A stretch of 64,000 nucleotides of DNA, taken from contig JALFLK010000010.1 of assembly GCA_022774755.1 (NCBI GenBank), positions 62,001 through 126,000 of the forward strand, in the 5' to 3' direction. A model generated the notes under the pieces. The model searched no databases. It was not told the origin of the DNA and saw only the letters and a list, made by a program, of their open reading frames with translations. A program made the translations under genes and the position numbers. This document shows positions 33,239-42,468 of this stretch, piece by piece. How positions within the stretch are numbered: position 1 is the first letter of the stretch; every line of letters begins with the position of its first letter. The DNA is from a bacterium (lineage in GTDB: Bacteria; Bacillota; Clostridia; Oscillospirales; Acutalibacteraceae).

Positions 33239-34073
33239 CAGGGTTTGCCTCCTTCTTTTTGCCCAGGTAAGCCTCAATAACCTTGGGATTGCTTTTGATT
33301 TCATCGGGAGTTCCCTTTGCTATAACCTTGCCGTGGTCAAGCACGCAAATGCCCTCGCATATATTCATTACAAGATTCATATCGTGCTCAATCAGCATAA
33401 CCGCAATGCTGAAATTATCCCTGATTCTTCTGATATTTTCCATAAGCTCAGCTGTTTCGGAGGGGTTCATACCTGCGGCAGGCTCGTCAAGAAGAATAAT
33501 GCCCGGGTGAGTTGCAAGGGCTCTTGCAATCTCTAAACGCCTTTGTGCGCCGTAGGGGAGGGAACCTGCCTGAGCGTTGGCGAGGTCAGCCATATTGAAA
33601 AAGTCCAAAAATTCCATAGCCTCTTTGTCTGCCTTGCGCTCATTTTTTCTGTATCCGAAAAGGTGGGTGATAGAGCAGGCAAGATTTTCTTTTATAGAAT
33701 TATGCAAGCCTACCTTAACATTGTCAAGTACGGTCATATCGTTAAAAAGGCGAATATTCTGGAAAGTTCTGGCTATGCCCATTCTGTTTACCTGTGCGGT
33801 AGTTTTTTTGGCTGTGGAAACGCCGTCCAGCATTATGTCGCCTCTTGTTGGCTGATAAACATTTGTAAGCAGGTTGAACACGGTGGTTTTTCCTGCACCG
33901 TTAGGTCCGATAAGACCGGCAATTTCCGTTCTGCCAACTGCAAGAGTTAAATCGTCAACGGCTGTAAGTCCGCCGAAGTCGATTCCCAGGTGGTTTGTTT
34001 CAAGAATAGGCGGCTTGTCAACGTCCCTTTCGGGAACAATGGATTTACTTGGAAGGGGTACCATTTTACTCAT
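33225..34073 (-). CDS. livG: Branched-chain amino-acid ABC transporter ATP-binding protein LivG
   Basis: 282 residues. Walker [10 protein letters not shown] at 56-64, signature [16 protein letters not shown] where most ABC proteins have LSGGQ (LivG typically has LSYGxQR), Walker [15 protein letters not shown]-terminal extension of about 20 residues before the usual start. Its start overlaps the livM end by 8 bp. Second ATPase of the importer. Confidence 0.93.
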   Translation of the reverse strand: MSKMVPLPSKSIVPERDVDKPPILETNHLGIDFGGLTAVDDLTLAVGRTEIAGLIGPNGAGKTTVFNLLTNVYQPTRGDIMLDGVSTAKKTTAQVNRMGIARTFQNIRLFNDMTVLDNVKVGLHNSIKENLACSITHLFGYRKNERKADKEAMEFLDFFNMADLANAQAGSLPYGAQRRLEIARALATHPGIILLDEPAAGMNPSETAELMENIRRIRDNFSIAVMLIEHDMNLVMNICEGICVLDHGKVIAKGTPDEIKSNPKVIEAYLGKKKEANPDAEN

Positions 34074-35145
34074 TGTCTGTTACCTCCTTGCCCTTAGTTT
34101 TTCGCTTTTTAAATATTTTATTTGTAATTGATTCACGCAGTTGAATTGCCTTTTCGCTGTTGGTGGCAATCATTACTACAATCAGTACAATAGCGTACAA
34201 AAGCATTCTGTAATCGGAGAATTCTCTCAACAGCTCCGGAAGCATATACAGTACTGTTGTGGCAATAATTGAGCCTATGATATTGCCCATTCCGCCCAAT
34301 ACAACGAACACGAGAATGAGAATAGAGGTGTTGAAATCAAACTTCTTTGCCGCAACGGTTGAGAAGTTCATAGCGTACAAAGCACCTGCCATACCGGCCA
34401 AAACCGCAGAAACAATAAATGTAGTAAGCTTATACTTTGTGACACCTATACCTACGGATTCTGCGGCAATTCGGTTATCCCTGATAGCGGTAACGGCACG
34501 GCCGTTTTTGCTGTTTATCAGGTTAAGAGCTACGAAGAGCGTAAAGATTATCAGCAGAAATCCTGCTGTAAGGGTAGCCATTTTCGGGATTCCAACGGCA
34601 CCCTGAGGACCGTTGACAATTATCTTTCCGTTTTCCATTCCCAGTCCGTCAACACCCTGCATACTGAAGTGCAGACCGTTGACATCGACGCCGATATACA
34701 GACAGTTGATTATATTTTTGATTATTTCACCGAATGCAAGGGTGACAATGGCAAGGTAGTCGCCTCTGAGTCTGAGAACAGGGATTCCGATAATAAGTCC
34801 CGCAACGCCTGCAAGAAGTCCGCCTATAATAATGGAAACAAGAAGCAAAAGCGGCTGTGACTGGATTGAATCCTGAAAGCTGACAGCGGCTATAACGCCG
34901 GAAAAAGCGCCTACGCTCATAAATCCTGCGTGGCCGAGACTCAGCTCGCCTAAAAATCCAACGGTAAGGTTAAGAGAGATTGCCATAACTATGTATGTGC
35001 ATATAGGCACAAGCTGTCCCTCAATGGAGTTGCTTATAATGCCTGTTGCCTGAAGGGGCATAGTTACAAGATACATAATTATAACAAGCCCGAAAGCGCC
35101 TATATTGGTGCGTGTGGACTTTTTAAGAGATTTAAATTTTGACAT
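34066..35145 (-). CDS. livM: Branched-chain amino-acid ABC transporter permease LivM
   Basis: 359 residues from ATG 35145 behind GAGGTGGG; the frame is open further upstream but the upstream part overlaps livH. About nine hydrophobic segments; GHAGFMSVGAFSGVIAAV and RGDYLAIVTLAFGEI mark the family's conserved loops, and the EAA-type loop (AIRDNRIAAESVGIGVTKYK) couples to LivG/LivF. One of two membrane subunits of the importer. Confidence 0.92.
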   Translation of the reverse strand: MSKFKSLKKSTRTNIGAFGLVIIMYLVTMPLQATGIISNSIEGQLVPICTYIVMAISLNLTVGFLGELSLGHAGFMSVGAFSGVIAAVSFQDSIQSQPLLLLVSIIIGGLLAGVAGLIIGIPVLRLRGDYLAIVTLAFGEIIKNIINCLYIGVDVNGLHFSMQGVDGLGMENGKIIVNGPQGAVGIPKMATLTAGFLLIIFTLFVALNLINSKNGRAVTAIRDNRIAAESVGIGVTKYKLTTFIVSAVLAGMAGALYAMNFSTVAAKKFDFNTSILILVFVVLGGMGNIIGSIIATTVLYMLPELLREFSDYRMLLYAIVLIVVMIATNSEKAIQLRESITNKIFKKRKTKGKEVTDNE

Positions 35146-35155
35146 AGTACCCACC

Positions 35156-36037
35156 TCACACCTTTTCTGTAATTTTTTTGCCAAGCAAACCGGTGGGCTT
35201 AACAAGAAGAACAATAATCAAAACTGCAAATACTATTGCGTCCGCAAGGTCGGAGGAAATGTATGACCTTGCAAATATTTCGATTATTCCCAGTAAAATT
35301 CCGCCGATCATTGCGCCGGGAATAGAGCCGATTCCGCCGAATACTGCGGCGGTAAACGCCTTGATACCGGGCATTGCGCCTGTTGTGGGAATAAGCACCG
35401 GATAAGCCGAGCAGAGAAGCACGCCTGCAATAGCCGCCAAGGCACTGCCTATGGCAAAGGTCATACTGATTGTAGTATTAACATTTATTCCCATAAGCTC
35501 TGCGGCGTCCTTGTCCTCAGAAACAGCCCTCATAGCCTTGCCCATTTTGCTTTTCTTTGTAAACAGTGTAAGGCCGACCATAATTACCACACAAGCCAAA
35601 ACCGTTACAATGGACTCCGGGGTGATGATAAGCTGTCCGTCAAACAATGATATAGAATCAAAGGGTACAACCGAGCTGAATGTTTTGGGAGCACTGCCCC
35701 AAATCAGCAGAGCCGCATTCTGAAGAAAATAGCTGACGCCGATTGCGGTAATCAGAACCGTCAGCGATGATGATTTTCTAAGGGGGCGATAGGCAAGTCC
35801 CTCAATAATAACGCCTAATACGGTACAAACAATCATCGCAAGAAGTATTCCCAGTATAGGCGGCAGATTTACATAAGCTACTGCACAAAAGCAGGTGTAC
35901 GCACCTATCATAATAACATCACCGTGGGCAAAGTTCAGCATTTTTGCAATGCCGTAAACCATTGTGTAGCCCAATGCGATTATAGCGTAAACACTGCCCA
36001 GACTTATTCCGTTAATAAGATTGGAAACTAAAGTCAT
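35156..36037 (-). CDS. livH: Branched-chain amino-acid ABC transporter permease LivH
   Basis: 293 residues, about eight hydrophobic segments. The family start NLINGISLGSVYAIIALGYTMVYG is intact, as are KMLNFAHGDVIMIGAY and the EAA-type loop AMRAVSEDKDAAELMGINV. Ten bp upstream of livM, 90 bp downstream of livK. Second membrane subunit. Confidence 0.93.
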   Translation of the reverse strand: MTLVSNLINGISLGSVYAIIALGYTMVYGIAKMLNFAHGDVIMIGAYTCFCAVAYVNLPPILGILLAMIVCTVLGVIIEGLAYRPLRKSSSLTVLITAIGVSYFLQNAALLIWGSAPKTFSSVVPFDSISLFDGQLIITPESIVTVLACVVIMVGLTLFTKKSKMGKAMRAVSEDKDAAELMGINVNTTISMTFAIGSALAAIAGVLLCSAYPVLIPTTGAMPGIKAFTAAVFGGIGSIPGAMIGGILLGIIEIFARSYISSDLADAIVFAVLIIVLLVKPTGLLGKKITEKV

Positions 36038-36127
36038 AAAGTTTTACACCTCAAATTAAATTAACCAAAAATGTGAAAATGAGGGGCTGCAGCTGCAACC
36101 GCCTCATTGTTTTTCAGGCGTGTGTAA

Positions 36128-37321
36128 TTACATACCTACATATACGCCGTTTTTAATAACCATACCCTTAGGTCCTTTTGAAACCTCGCCTGTTGTTGAC
36201 CAGGTCATATCTTTACCTGTAAGGCCGTCAAGCCTAAAGCTTGAATCAGTAAATGCAGAAATCATCTTCTCGCATATGTCGGAAGTGCTCATATCTGCTG
36301 TGATTGACTGATTCTTTACTGCGTTGTAAATAGCGTAAACACAGTCGTAAGCGTCTGCTGCAAACTGGTTAGGAACCTCGTTGTATTTTTCTTTGTACTT
36401 TGTAACAAAGTTTGTTGTCAAATCATCTGTTGCGTCTGCTGTAAAAGGAGTAAGAAGCATTACGTCTTCTGCCAATGATGTATCAAAGTTGTCAAGAGTA
36501 AGGATACCGTCCATACCGTCAACAGAGAAAATCTTGGGCTTATACTGCATTTTGTCTGCCTGAGAAAGAATCAAAGAAGCAGGAGTGTAGTAAATAGGCA
36601 GGAAGAGAAGGTCTGCGCCTGCGTCTTTAGCTTCGTTAAGCTGTGAAGTAAAGTTGTTTGCAGAGTCGTCTGTAAATGTCTTTACCGAAACAATGTCAAG
36701 TCCCAGCTTTTCTGCTTCTGAGCTGAACTTCTGATAAATACCTGTTGAATATGCGTCAGAGTTGTTGTAGATAACGGCAATCTTTGTACCAAGGTTCTGG
36801 TCTTTAATATACTGTGCAGAAGCAACGCCCTGGTTAGGGTCTGTAAAGCACATCTGGAAGACATTGTCTTTTCTGGGAATAGAAACATTGCCGTCCTTAT
36901 CGGGAAGTCCGCCCAATACGTCTGTTGAAGAAGCGGAAGGAGTCAATGTGAAGATTCTGTCGCTGAATGTTTCGGTGGAAACGGCAATACAGGGCTGTGT
37001 TGTTACACTTCCCAAAGAAATCTGCATACCCCAGTCCTTAAGCTTGTTGTAAGCGTTTACGGATTTTTCTGCGTCGTTCTCGTCATCTTCAAATTTGAGC
37101 TCAAATTTGGGGCCGTCCTTTTCGTTTACCTCTTCAATGGCAATTTCGGCACCGTGCTGAACAGCCTGACCGTAAATAGCAGCCGCACCTGTCAAAGGTC
37201 CGATACCGCCGATTTTGATTGCGGCGTTTGAATCGCCGGATTTTCCGGAGCATCCTGCAAAGCAGGCTACCGTCAGCATTAACGCCAAAATCAAAGCGAA
37301 AATTCTTGTTGATTTTTTCAT
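36128..37321 (-). CDS. livK: Branched-chain amino-acid ABC transporter substrate-binding lipoprotein LivK/BraC
   Basis: 398 residues from ATG 37321, which follows AAAGAGG by seven bases. Signal peptide with lipobox CFAGC (C24). The mature part is a type I periplasmic-binding fold with IKIGGIGPLTGAAAIYGQ and the family's hinge order. The frame continues open for 96 codons upstream, but a signal peptide starting at 37321 is convincing, so the upstream part is treated as leader. First gene of the importer operon; its leader has an attenuator-like terminator. Confidence 0.93.
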   Translation of the reverse strand: MKKSTRIFALILALMLTVACFAGCSGKSGDSNAAIKIGGIGPLTGAAAIYGQAVQHGAEIAIEEVNEKDGPKFELKFEDDENDAEKSVNAYNKLKDWGMQISLGSVTTQPCIAVSTETFSDRIFTLTPSASSTDVLGGLPDKDGNVSIPRKDNVFQMCFTDPNQGVASAQYIKDQNLGTKIAVIYNNSDAYSTGIYQKFSSEAEKLGLDIVSVKTFTDDSANNFTSQLNEAKDAGADLLFLPIYYTPASLILSQADKMQYKPKIFSVDGMDGILTLDNFDTSLAEDVMLLTPFTADATDDLTTNFVTKYKEKYNEVPNQFAADAYDCVYAIYNAVKNQSITADMSTSDICEKMISAFTDSSFRLDGLTGKDMTWSTTGEVSKGPKGMVIKNGVYVGM

Positions 37322-37703
37322 TTCAATTACCTCTTTCATAAATTTGTGTTTATATATCCCGAGATTAAAAAAGCATATGCCGTTAATATGCCTGTTTAAC
37401 CCCGCAATTAAAAAAATAAAAACGACCCTGCAAAAGCAAAGTCGTAAACAATACAAAATTACGATTAAAAGAAGCCGTATTGTAAGTATAAAGTCTTTCC
37501 GTATGGGTTTAAGTGACAAAAGTCCGCAAAATTTAAGAAACAGCATAAAACGGACGCCTCTTACAAAAACAGCCTCGCATATAAGCGCTTGCGGCTTGCA
37601 TACGAACAAAGCGTAAATTAAATTTTTTAAGAAAAACAGGCAAACGCAAATATAAAAAAGCTTACGGTGATTTTAGCCCGAAAAATCTAAAAAAATTTAC
37701 TAT
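37322..37703 (-). promoter_or_regulatory. Long leader of the liv operon with Leu/Ile/Val-rich reading frame
   Basis: About 375 bases from the predicted start to livK. A frame opening at ATG 37546 (AAGAGG ten bases before it) contains ILTIRLLLIVIL at 37489-37454, ten of twelve codons for Ile, Leu or Val, ending nine bases before the terminator hairpin. Cell starvation for these amino acids could stall a ribosome there. The frame does not stop before livK, which is unlike classical leader peptides, and the sequence is T-rich, so the codon bias may be compositional. No T-box consensus was seen. Confidence 0.45.
37409..37445 (-). terminator. Attenuator-like terminator inside the liv leader
   Basis: On the minus strand ACGACTTTGC (from 37445) pairs with GCAGGGTCGT in all ten positions (two G-U), loop TTTT, followed by TTTTATTTTTTTA to 37409. 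It is about 90 bases in front of livK, downstream of the promoter, so it would stop transcription unless overridden. Confidence 0.7.
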
Positions 37704-37732
37704 ATAATAACATTATTTTATATAATTGTCAA
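37704..37732 (-). promoter_or_regulatory. Predicted promoter of the liv operon
   Basis: On the minus strand TTGACA (37727-37732), 17-bp spacer, TATTAT (37704-37709). The only good candidate upstream of livK. Confidence 0.6.
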
Positions 37733-37774
37733 GAAAATCACCTTATACAAAGGGCGGTTTTGTCTGTTTTAAGG

Positions 37775-37807
37775 AGAAAAACAAATGGGCAGGAACTGCC
37801 TGCCCAT
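37775..37807 (-). terminator. Terminator of the phosphoglucomutase gene
   Basis: ATGGGCAGG (37785-37793) and CCTGCCCAT (37799-37807) form a nine-pair stem; on the minus strand it is followed by TTGTTTTTC. It lies 64 bases after the pgcA stop. Confidence 0.8.
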
Positions 37808-37870
37808 AAAACTCAAAAATCTGCCTTTGAAATATCCGAAAATAACACAATAAATAACATATATAAGCGT

Positions 37871-39592
37871 TTATTTCAGACCTAAATCCTCTTCCATTGC
37901 TTTTGCCAGTTTATCTGATACAGCCTTTGCGGAGGCTTTATCTTTGCCAACAGCAGTGATATAAAGCTTAATCTTAGGCTCTGTTCCGCTGGGGCGTACG
38001 ATAACGGCATTGTCACCCTCAAGGTTGAACTGGATAACATTTGATTTCGGAAGGTCGATTTTGCTTTCGGTACCGTTTACAAGGTCTTTTTCTTCGCTGA
38101 GTTTGTAATCTGCTGTTTTTACAACTTTGTATCCGCAGATTTCCTTGGGCATATTTTTCCTTAAACCAGACATTATGCCGTCCATTTTCTGCATTCCTGC
38201 GGCGCCCTCAAATTCAAAGCTGAGGGTTGAGTTCATATAGTAGCCGTATTCGTCATAGATGCCGTCGATTACCTGAGCAAGGGTTTTGCCCTGCTTTTTA
38301 AAGTAAGCCGCCATCTCGCAGATAAGCATTGAAGCTACAACGGCGTCTTTATCTCTTACATATGTTCCGGCAAGGTAGCCGTAGCTTTCTTCAAAACCGA
38401 ACACAAATCTGTCCTCTTGACCTTTTTTCTCAAGGTTAAGTATAACCTCGCCGATATACTTAAATCCTGTCAGAACATTTTTTAGTTCACATCCGTATTT
38501 TTCGCAGATGCGGTTAAGAAGTACGCTTGTAACGATGGTTTTTACCATAACGGGCTTCTCGGGAAGAGTGCCGTTTTTCTTTCTTGAAGAAAGGATATAG
38601 TCTGTAAGCATAATTCCGTCTTCATTTCCCGTAATAAGGCGGTAGCTTCCGTCGTAATCCTTTACTGCAATGCCTACACGGTCAGCGTCCGGGTCTGTTG
38701 CAAGGAGCAAGTCGGGCTTAACCTTATCGCAAAGCTCAAGTCCTTTTTGAAGAGCCTCTTTTATTTCCGGGTTAGGGTAGGGACAGGTTGTGAAGTTGCC
38801 GTCCGGCAATTCCTGCTCCTTGACGATTTCCACATCGGTGACTCCGATTTCCTTTAAAATTCTTCTTACAAGCTTGTTGCCTGTGCCGTTTAACGGAGTG
38901 TAAACTACCTTAAGGTCGGCGTCTTTGCAGATTCCGGGATTTATCTGCTGTTTTTTAACCTGCTCAATGTAGCTGTCATATACTTCGTCGCCCACATACT
39001 CAACGAGACCGCATTCAAGGGCTTTGTCAAGCTCCATAGTTTTAACGTCGTCAAAAATATCAATTTTGCTGATTTCCTCGTAAACTGCGTTTGCCGCAAT
39101 ATCGGTCATCTGACAGCCGTCTTCGCCGTATGCTTTGTATCCGTTGTATGCGGCAGGGTTGTGGCTGGCGGTAATCATAATGCCCGCCTGACATTTAAAA
39201 TACCTTACAAGGTAGCTGAGAACCGGAGTGGGCTGAAGCTCCTTTGTAATATAGACTTTAATTCCGTTAGCGGCAAGAACCTTTGCGGCTTCAATCATAA
39301 ATACATCGGCTTTGATTCTGCTGTCGTGAGAAATAGCAACAGAGCCCTTGCCGTATTTTGAGAGAACATAGTTTGCAAGTCCCTGAGTTGCCTGCCTTAC
39401 AACGTAAATGTTCATTCTGTTTGTACCTGCGCCTATGATTCCTCTTAATCCGGCTGTACCGAATTCAAGAGCCTTGTAAAATCTCTCGTAAATTTCGTTA
39501 TCGTTGTCCTTGATTTCCTCAAGTTCGCTTGTAATGTCTTTATCTTCACAAGCCTTTTGACACCATTTTTTGTATAAATCTTTATAATCCAT
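37871..39592 (-). CDS. pgcA: Phosphoglucomutase/phosphosugar mutase, alpha-D type
   Basis: 573 residues, full length for the PgcA group. Active-site phosphoserine in TASHNP (S143), metal loop DPDADR at about 299-304, sugar-binding loop GFEESYGYL near 395 and phosphate loop RPSGTEPKIKLY near 534. It interconverts glucose-6-phosphate and glucose-1-phosphate for glycogen, UDP-glucose and glycolipid synthesis; a mannose or ribose specificity cannot be ruled out. Single gene with its own predicted promoter and terminator. Confidence 0.92.
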   Translation of the reverse strand: MDYKDLYKKWCQKACEDKDITSELEEIKDNDNEIYERFYKALEFGTAGLRGIIGAGTNRMNIYVVRQATQGLANYVLSKYGKGSVAISHDSRIKADVFMIEAAKVLAANGIKVYITKELQPTPVLSYLVRYFKCQAGIMITASHNPAAYNGYKAYGEDGCQMTDIAANAVYEEISKIDIFDDVKTMELDKALECGLVEYVGDEVYDSYIEQVKKQQINPGICKDADLKVVYTPLNGTGNKLVRRILKEIGVTDVEIVKEQELPDGNFTTCPYPNPEIKEALQKGLELCDKVKPDLLLATDPDADRVGIAVKDYDGSYRLITGNEDGIMLTDYILSSRKKNGTLPEKPVMVKTIVTSVLLNRICEKYGCELKNVLTGFKYIGEVILNLEKKGQEDRFVFGFEESYGYLAGTYVRDKDAVVASMLICEMAAYFKKQGKTLAQVIDGIYDEYGYYMNSTLSFEFEGAAGMQKMDGIMSGLRKNMPKEICGYKVVKTADYKLSEEKDLVNGTESKIDLPKSNVIQFNLEGDNAVIVRPSGTEPKIKLYITAVGKDKASAKAVSDKLAKAMEEDLGLK

Positions 39593-39648
39593 ATTATTAC
39601 CCCCAAAAAGTGACGGATACCAATAAATTAAATCGAAAATTTAAGCAT

Positions 39649-39677
39649 ATTATACCATAATGCACCGGTTTTTACAA
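39649..39677 (-). promoter_or_regulatory. Predicted promoter of pgcA
   Basis: On the minus strand TTGTAA (39672-39677), 17-bp spacer, TATAAT (39649-39654). About 50 bases before the ATG at 39592. Confidence 0.5.
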
Positions 39678-39815
39678 GATATAACATATCTATATTATCC
39701 CAAGTAAATTATAGTAAATCTAAATTTTCTTGTTTAAAATTGATAAAATGGTGATTAACTGTGGTGAAGCAGGCTAATTCTTCCCATTCGCTGTGTGAAG
39801 AATAAGGAAAAACAG

Positions 39816-39844
39816 TTGATTTATTTTCTCGGATATAGTATTAT
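39816..39844 (+). promoter_or_regulatory. Predicted promoter of the 315-residue membrane protein gene
   Basis: TTGATT (39816-39821), 17-bp spacer, TATTAT (39839-39844). An inverted repeat ATTCTTC/GAAGAAT (39777-39803) lies just upstream. The rest of the 39593-39884 stretch is AT-rich without a gene. Confidence 0.5.
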
Positions 39845-39884
39845 TAAGACTGTAAATTGTAAAATTAATAAGGAGGTATCTTAG

Positions 39885-40832
39885 TTGGAAAATCAAGAGA
39901 ACAACAATTCTGCGCTTAACGAAAATTTAAACGACGCAGAAAATTCATCACCTAACGATACAAATTCGGAAGTTTATGAGGACAATAACAGTGAATTGAA
40001 TGATAATCCGGTTTCGGAGACTTCTGTCGCTGATGACGGCAAAACGGCAGATTACACAGACAGCGGTGAGGAAAATCCGGGCGAGAGCGAAAATATTGAA
40101 GCTCAGGAACAGCCTAAGAAGAAAAAGGTTTTCTATCTTCCCATAATTATTACTGCCGCAATTTTACTGATTGCAATTATATTCTTCGGTGTGGCCTACC
40201 TTTTCTTTGACAATTCGGTTGAGGGCGCTTGGATTATTGAGGGCTCAGACGCTACAAGCGACGAGATTCAGTCTGCTCAGGACGCCGCAAACGCCAATAC
40301 TTATTACATCTTCACAAACGATGTTGACGAGCAGGGAAATAAAATCGCAAAGCTTAAGGTAGGTACAATGGAGCTTTCGGGTACATACAGCCTTTCTGAC
40401 GGAACAGACGGTGCCCGTACGCTTACTGTTTCGGTATCTTACTTCTTTGCAGGCGAATATACTTATGAGGTTTCGGGCAATGTGTTCACAGGCAAAACTA
40501 TGACACTTACAAGCAATAATACGCCTTACAAGTTCAAGAGCGCTTCTTTGCCGGAGCTTAAGGTTGACGTTCCCGAAAACTTTGAGGTTAAGGATGAATT
40601 AGTCGGCGAGTGGAACGAAAGCGAATACAATATGACCTACAAGTTTGACGATAAGGGTAATGTTTATGTAAACCAGGGCGGTACCCTTGAGGTAAACGGA
40701 ACATACGAGGTAAACGATTCAACGATTACAATCCACTATCTTGCCGGAGAGGAAACAAAGCTTGATCTTGAGTATTCCTTTGACGGAGATACATTGATTC
40801 TAAGCGGTCTGGGCTACGAGAAGGTAGGCTGA
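39885..40832 (+). CDS. Single-pass membrane protein with acidic tail and two lipocalin-like (DUF5640-type) domains
   Basis: 315 residues from TTG 39885 behind AGGAGG. An acidic, Asn/Ser/Glu-rich cytoplasmic tail (1-76), four lysines, one membrane helix (about 81-104), then two small beta domains outside. Each domain opens with a GxW motif: VEGAWIIEGSDATSD and VGEWNESEYNMTYKFDD, followed by GTYSLSDG and GTYEVNDSTITIHY, a lipocalin-like pattern like DUF5640 of clostridia. Function unknown; such domains may bind a small ligand or cell-wall part. Confidence 0.68.
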   Translation: MENQENNNSALNENLNDAENSSPNDTNSEVYEDNNSELNDNPVSETSVADDGKTADYTDSGEENPGESENIEAQEQPKKKKVFYLPIIITAAILLIAIIFFGVAYLFFDNSVEGAWIIEGSDATSDEIQSAQDAANANTYYIFTNDVDEQGNKIAKLKVGTMELSGTYSLSDGTDGARTLTVSVSYFFAGEYTYEVSGNVFTGKTMTLTSNNTPYKFKSASLPELKVDVPENFEVKDELVGEWNESEYNMTYKFDDKGNVYVNQGGTLEVNGTYEVNDSTITIHYLAGEETKLDLEYSFDGDTLILSGLGYEKVG

Positions 40833-40882
40833 GTCGGGAAAATCTGAAAATTCAGTATTACCAAATTTAATATTTTCAAATA

Positions 40883-40915
40883 AAAAATCCATCGATTCAT
40901 AATCGATGGATTTTT
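40883..40915. terminator. Bidirectional terminator between convergent genes
   Basis: AAAAATCCATCGATT (40883-40897), loop CAT, AATCGATGGATTTTT (40901-40915): a perfect 15-pair stem with A and T runs on both sides, serving the + gene at 39885 and trxA on the minus strand. Confidence 0.9.
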
Positions 40916-40990
40916 CTTTATTATTATATGCTGTACTTAATAATCCGTTAAAAAATCAAGCGCAGGTTGTCCGGTTTAATACTTTAGGTA

Positions 40991-41299
40991 TTATTTAAGC
41001 ATATCGAGAATTTCCTGCTTCGGTCTTGCGCCTACTGCTTGGTTTACTACCTTGCCGTCTTTGAAAACAAACAAAGAGGGAATACTCATTACATTAAACG
41101 ACGCCGCAAGCTCAGGCTGTTCATCAACATTAACCTTGCCCACTTTTATTTCCGGATGTTCCTGAGCGATTTCGTCAACTATGGGCGATACCATACGGCA
41201 CGGACCGCACCAGCTTGCCCAAAAGTCCAAAAGCACAGGCTTCGTGCTGTTAAGGACTTCGCTTTCAAAATTTTCGTTTGTAATAACTGATACCGACAT
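40991..41299 (-). CDS. trxA: Thioredoxin
   Basis: 102 residues, normal length. Active site WCGPC at 30-34 and cis-Pro in MSIPSLFVF. Reduces protein disulfides in the cytoplasm. It follows dfx and a ferritin on the same strand, so the three form a redox/iron group, although a 165-bp gap before trxA leaves room for its own promoter. Confidence 0.95.
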   Translation of the reverse strand: MSVSVITNENFESEVLNSTKPVLLDFWASWCGPCRMVSPIVDEIAQEHPEIKVGKVNVDEQPELAASFNVMSIPSLFVFKDGKVVNQAVGARPKQEILDMLK

Positions 41300-41464
41300 T
41301 TGTTACCTCCTTTGCTTATGCTTTGATTCCTCAAAAAAATTTTTGCACAATTATATTATGCGCAATTATTTGATTTTTCCGACATTCAATTAAAACCTAT
41401 TAACTTAATGCCGTCAAATACAGGTAAAGTATTTTAAAGCCGTAAAACAGGATTTTAATATGTA

Positions 41465-41974
41465 TTAAAGCACAAGTGACGGAGCAGAGTAAACTCTTGA
41501 CTTAAGCTCGCTGTTAAGCATATAGAGGCTCTTTGCATCGTCGCCGAAAAGCTCCATTTTTGTTACCATATCAGAGGCATTCTTCTCCTCTTCGCCCTGT
41601 TCCTTAACAAACCAGTCCAAAAGCTGCATTGTGCGGAAATCGTGATCCTCAAAAGCTGCCGAATAGATGTTGTTAATAAGGCTTGTTACATACTGTTCGT
41701 GAGCAAGTCCTGCCTTCAGCGGGTCAATATGCTCTTTAAGAACGCAGTCGGGCTTTTCGATAGTCGCTAATTCAACATGGATGCCGTTGTTCTGAAGATA
41801 CTGGAGGAACAGCATAGCGTGGTCTCTTTCTTCCTGAGCCTGAATTTTGTACCAGTTTTCAAAACCGTCCAGACCCGCCTCTGCATAGTAATTGGCAAAT
41901 TCCAGATACAAATATGCAGAGTACAATTCCTTGTTAATTTGTTGGTTAATAAGTTTTGCTACTTTTTCTGTCAT
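41465..41974 (-). CDS. ftnA: Ferritin (non-heme, FtnA type)
   Basis: 169 residues from ATG 41974, ten bases after AAGGGG. Ferroxidase ligands are visible: E in INKELYSAYLYLEFANYY, E and H in QAQEERDHAMLF, then FVKEQGEEEKN. Stores iron and limits Fenton chemistry. A near-palindrome TATAAAAAATTTTATA lies just in front of it; a similar ATAAAATTTTAT is in front of dfx, which could be shared Fur/PerR-type control. Confidence 0.93.
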   Translation of the reverse strand: MTEKVAKLINQQINKELYSAYLYLEFANYYAEAGLDGFENWYKIQAQEERDHAMLFLQYLQNNGIHVELATIEKPDCVLKEHIDPLKAGLAHEQYVTSLINNIYSAAFEDHDFRTMQLLDWFVKEQGEEEKNASDMVTKMELFGDDAKSLYMLNSELKSRVYSAPSLVL

Positions 41975-42041
41975 TTTCAAAAATCCCCTTTATAAAAAAT
42001 TTTATAATAAGCAAAATAAAAAGCAAAATAATAGGCAAAAA

Positions 42042-42416
42042 TCAGGCTTTCCAAAGGCTGTGGAGGTTACAGTAAGCGTATACTGCCTCAATCTCGTCGC
42101 CGTCGCACAAAGCAAAGCAGGTTTTCGGTGCGTCGCCGGGCTTTAAAGCCTTTCTCTGGTTGCCTAACTTGGTTTGAAGTGATACCCACTGAATATAGTG
42201 CTCTTCGGTCATTGGGTGTTCAACCTCTCCCACGGTAACATAAACCTTGTTTCCCTCTGTTTTATATACGGGAATATGCTTTTCTGCTGCGGCGTCTGTT
42301 GTGCCGGGAACAAGCTCGGTCATCTTCTGACCGCAGCACATTACCGGAACGCCCTTGTCCTCTACCATTGCAATGATGTTACCGCAATGCTCACAGATGA
42401 AAAATTTTTGTTTCAT
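42042..42416 (-). CDS. dfx: Desulfoferrodoxin (superoxide reductase)
   Basis: 124 residues. N-terminal rubredoxin-like Dx site C8-x2-C11 and C27-C28. The superoxide reductase site is complete: H47 (EKHIP), H67 (EHPM), H73 (EEHYIQW), C116 and H119 (YCNLHSLW). Reduces superoxide to peroxide without releasing oxygen, a marker of anaerobes. 67 bp upstream of ferritin. A hairpin repeat copy with a TATAAT-like edge starts 52 bp upstream of it. Confidence 0.95.
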   Translation of the reverse strand: MKQKFFICEHCGNIIAMVEDKGVPVMCCGQKMTELVPGTTDAAAEKHIPVYKTEGNKVYVTVGEVEHPMTEEHYIQWVSLQTKLGNQRKALKPGDAPKTCFALCDGDEIEAVYAYCNLHSLWKA

Positions 42417-42468
42417 AGTTATCGCTCCTTAAATAAAATTTTATATTTTTTACATTATAGGTTAGGAA

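Noticed and set aside
37322-37609. 96-codon upstream extension of the livK protein
   Set aside because: A proper lipoprotein signal peptide with ribosome site starts at 37321; a long hydrophobic stretch in front of a lipobox signal makes no sense.
37322-37703. T-box riboswitch in the liv leader
   Set aside because: No AGGGTGGNACCGCG-type T-box sequence and no specifier loop could be found.
37785-37853. 22-codon + strand frame with AAGGAG in front of it
   Set aside because: Its start lies in the stem of a minus-strand terminator and it has no promoter on the + strand; it looks like a by-product of the hairpin.
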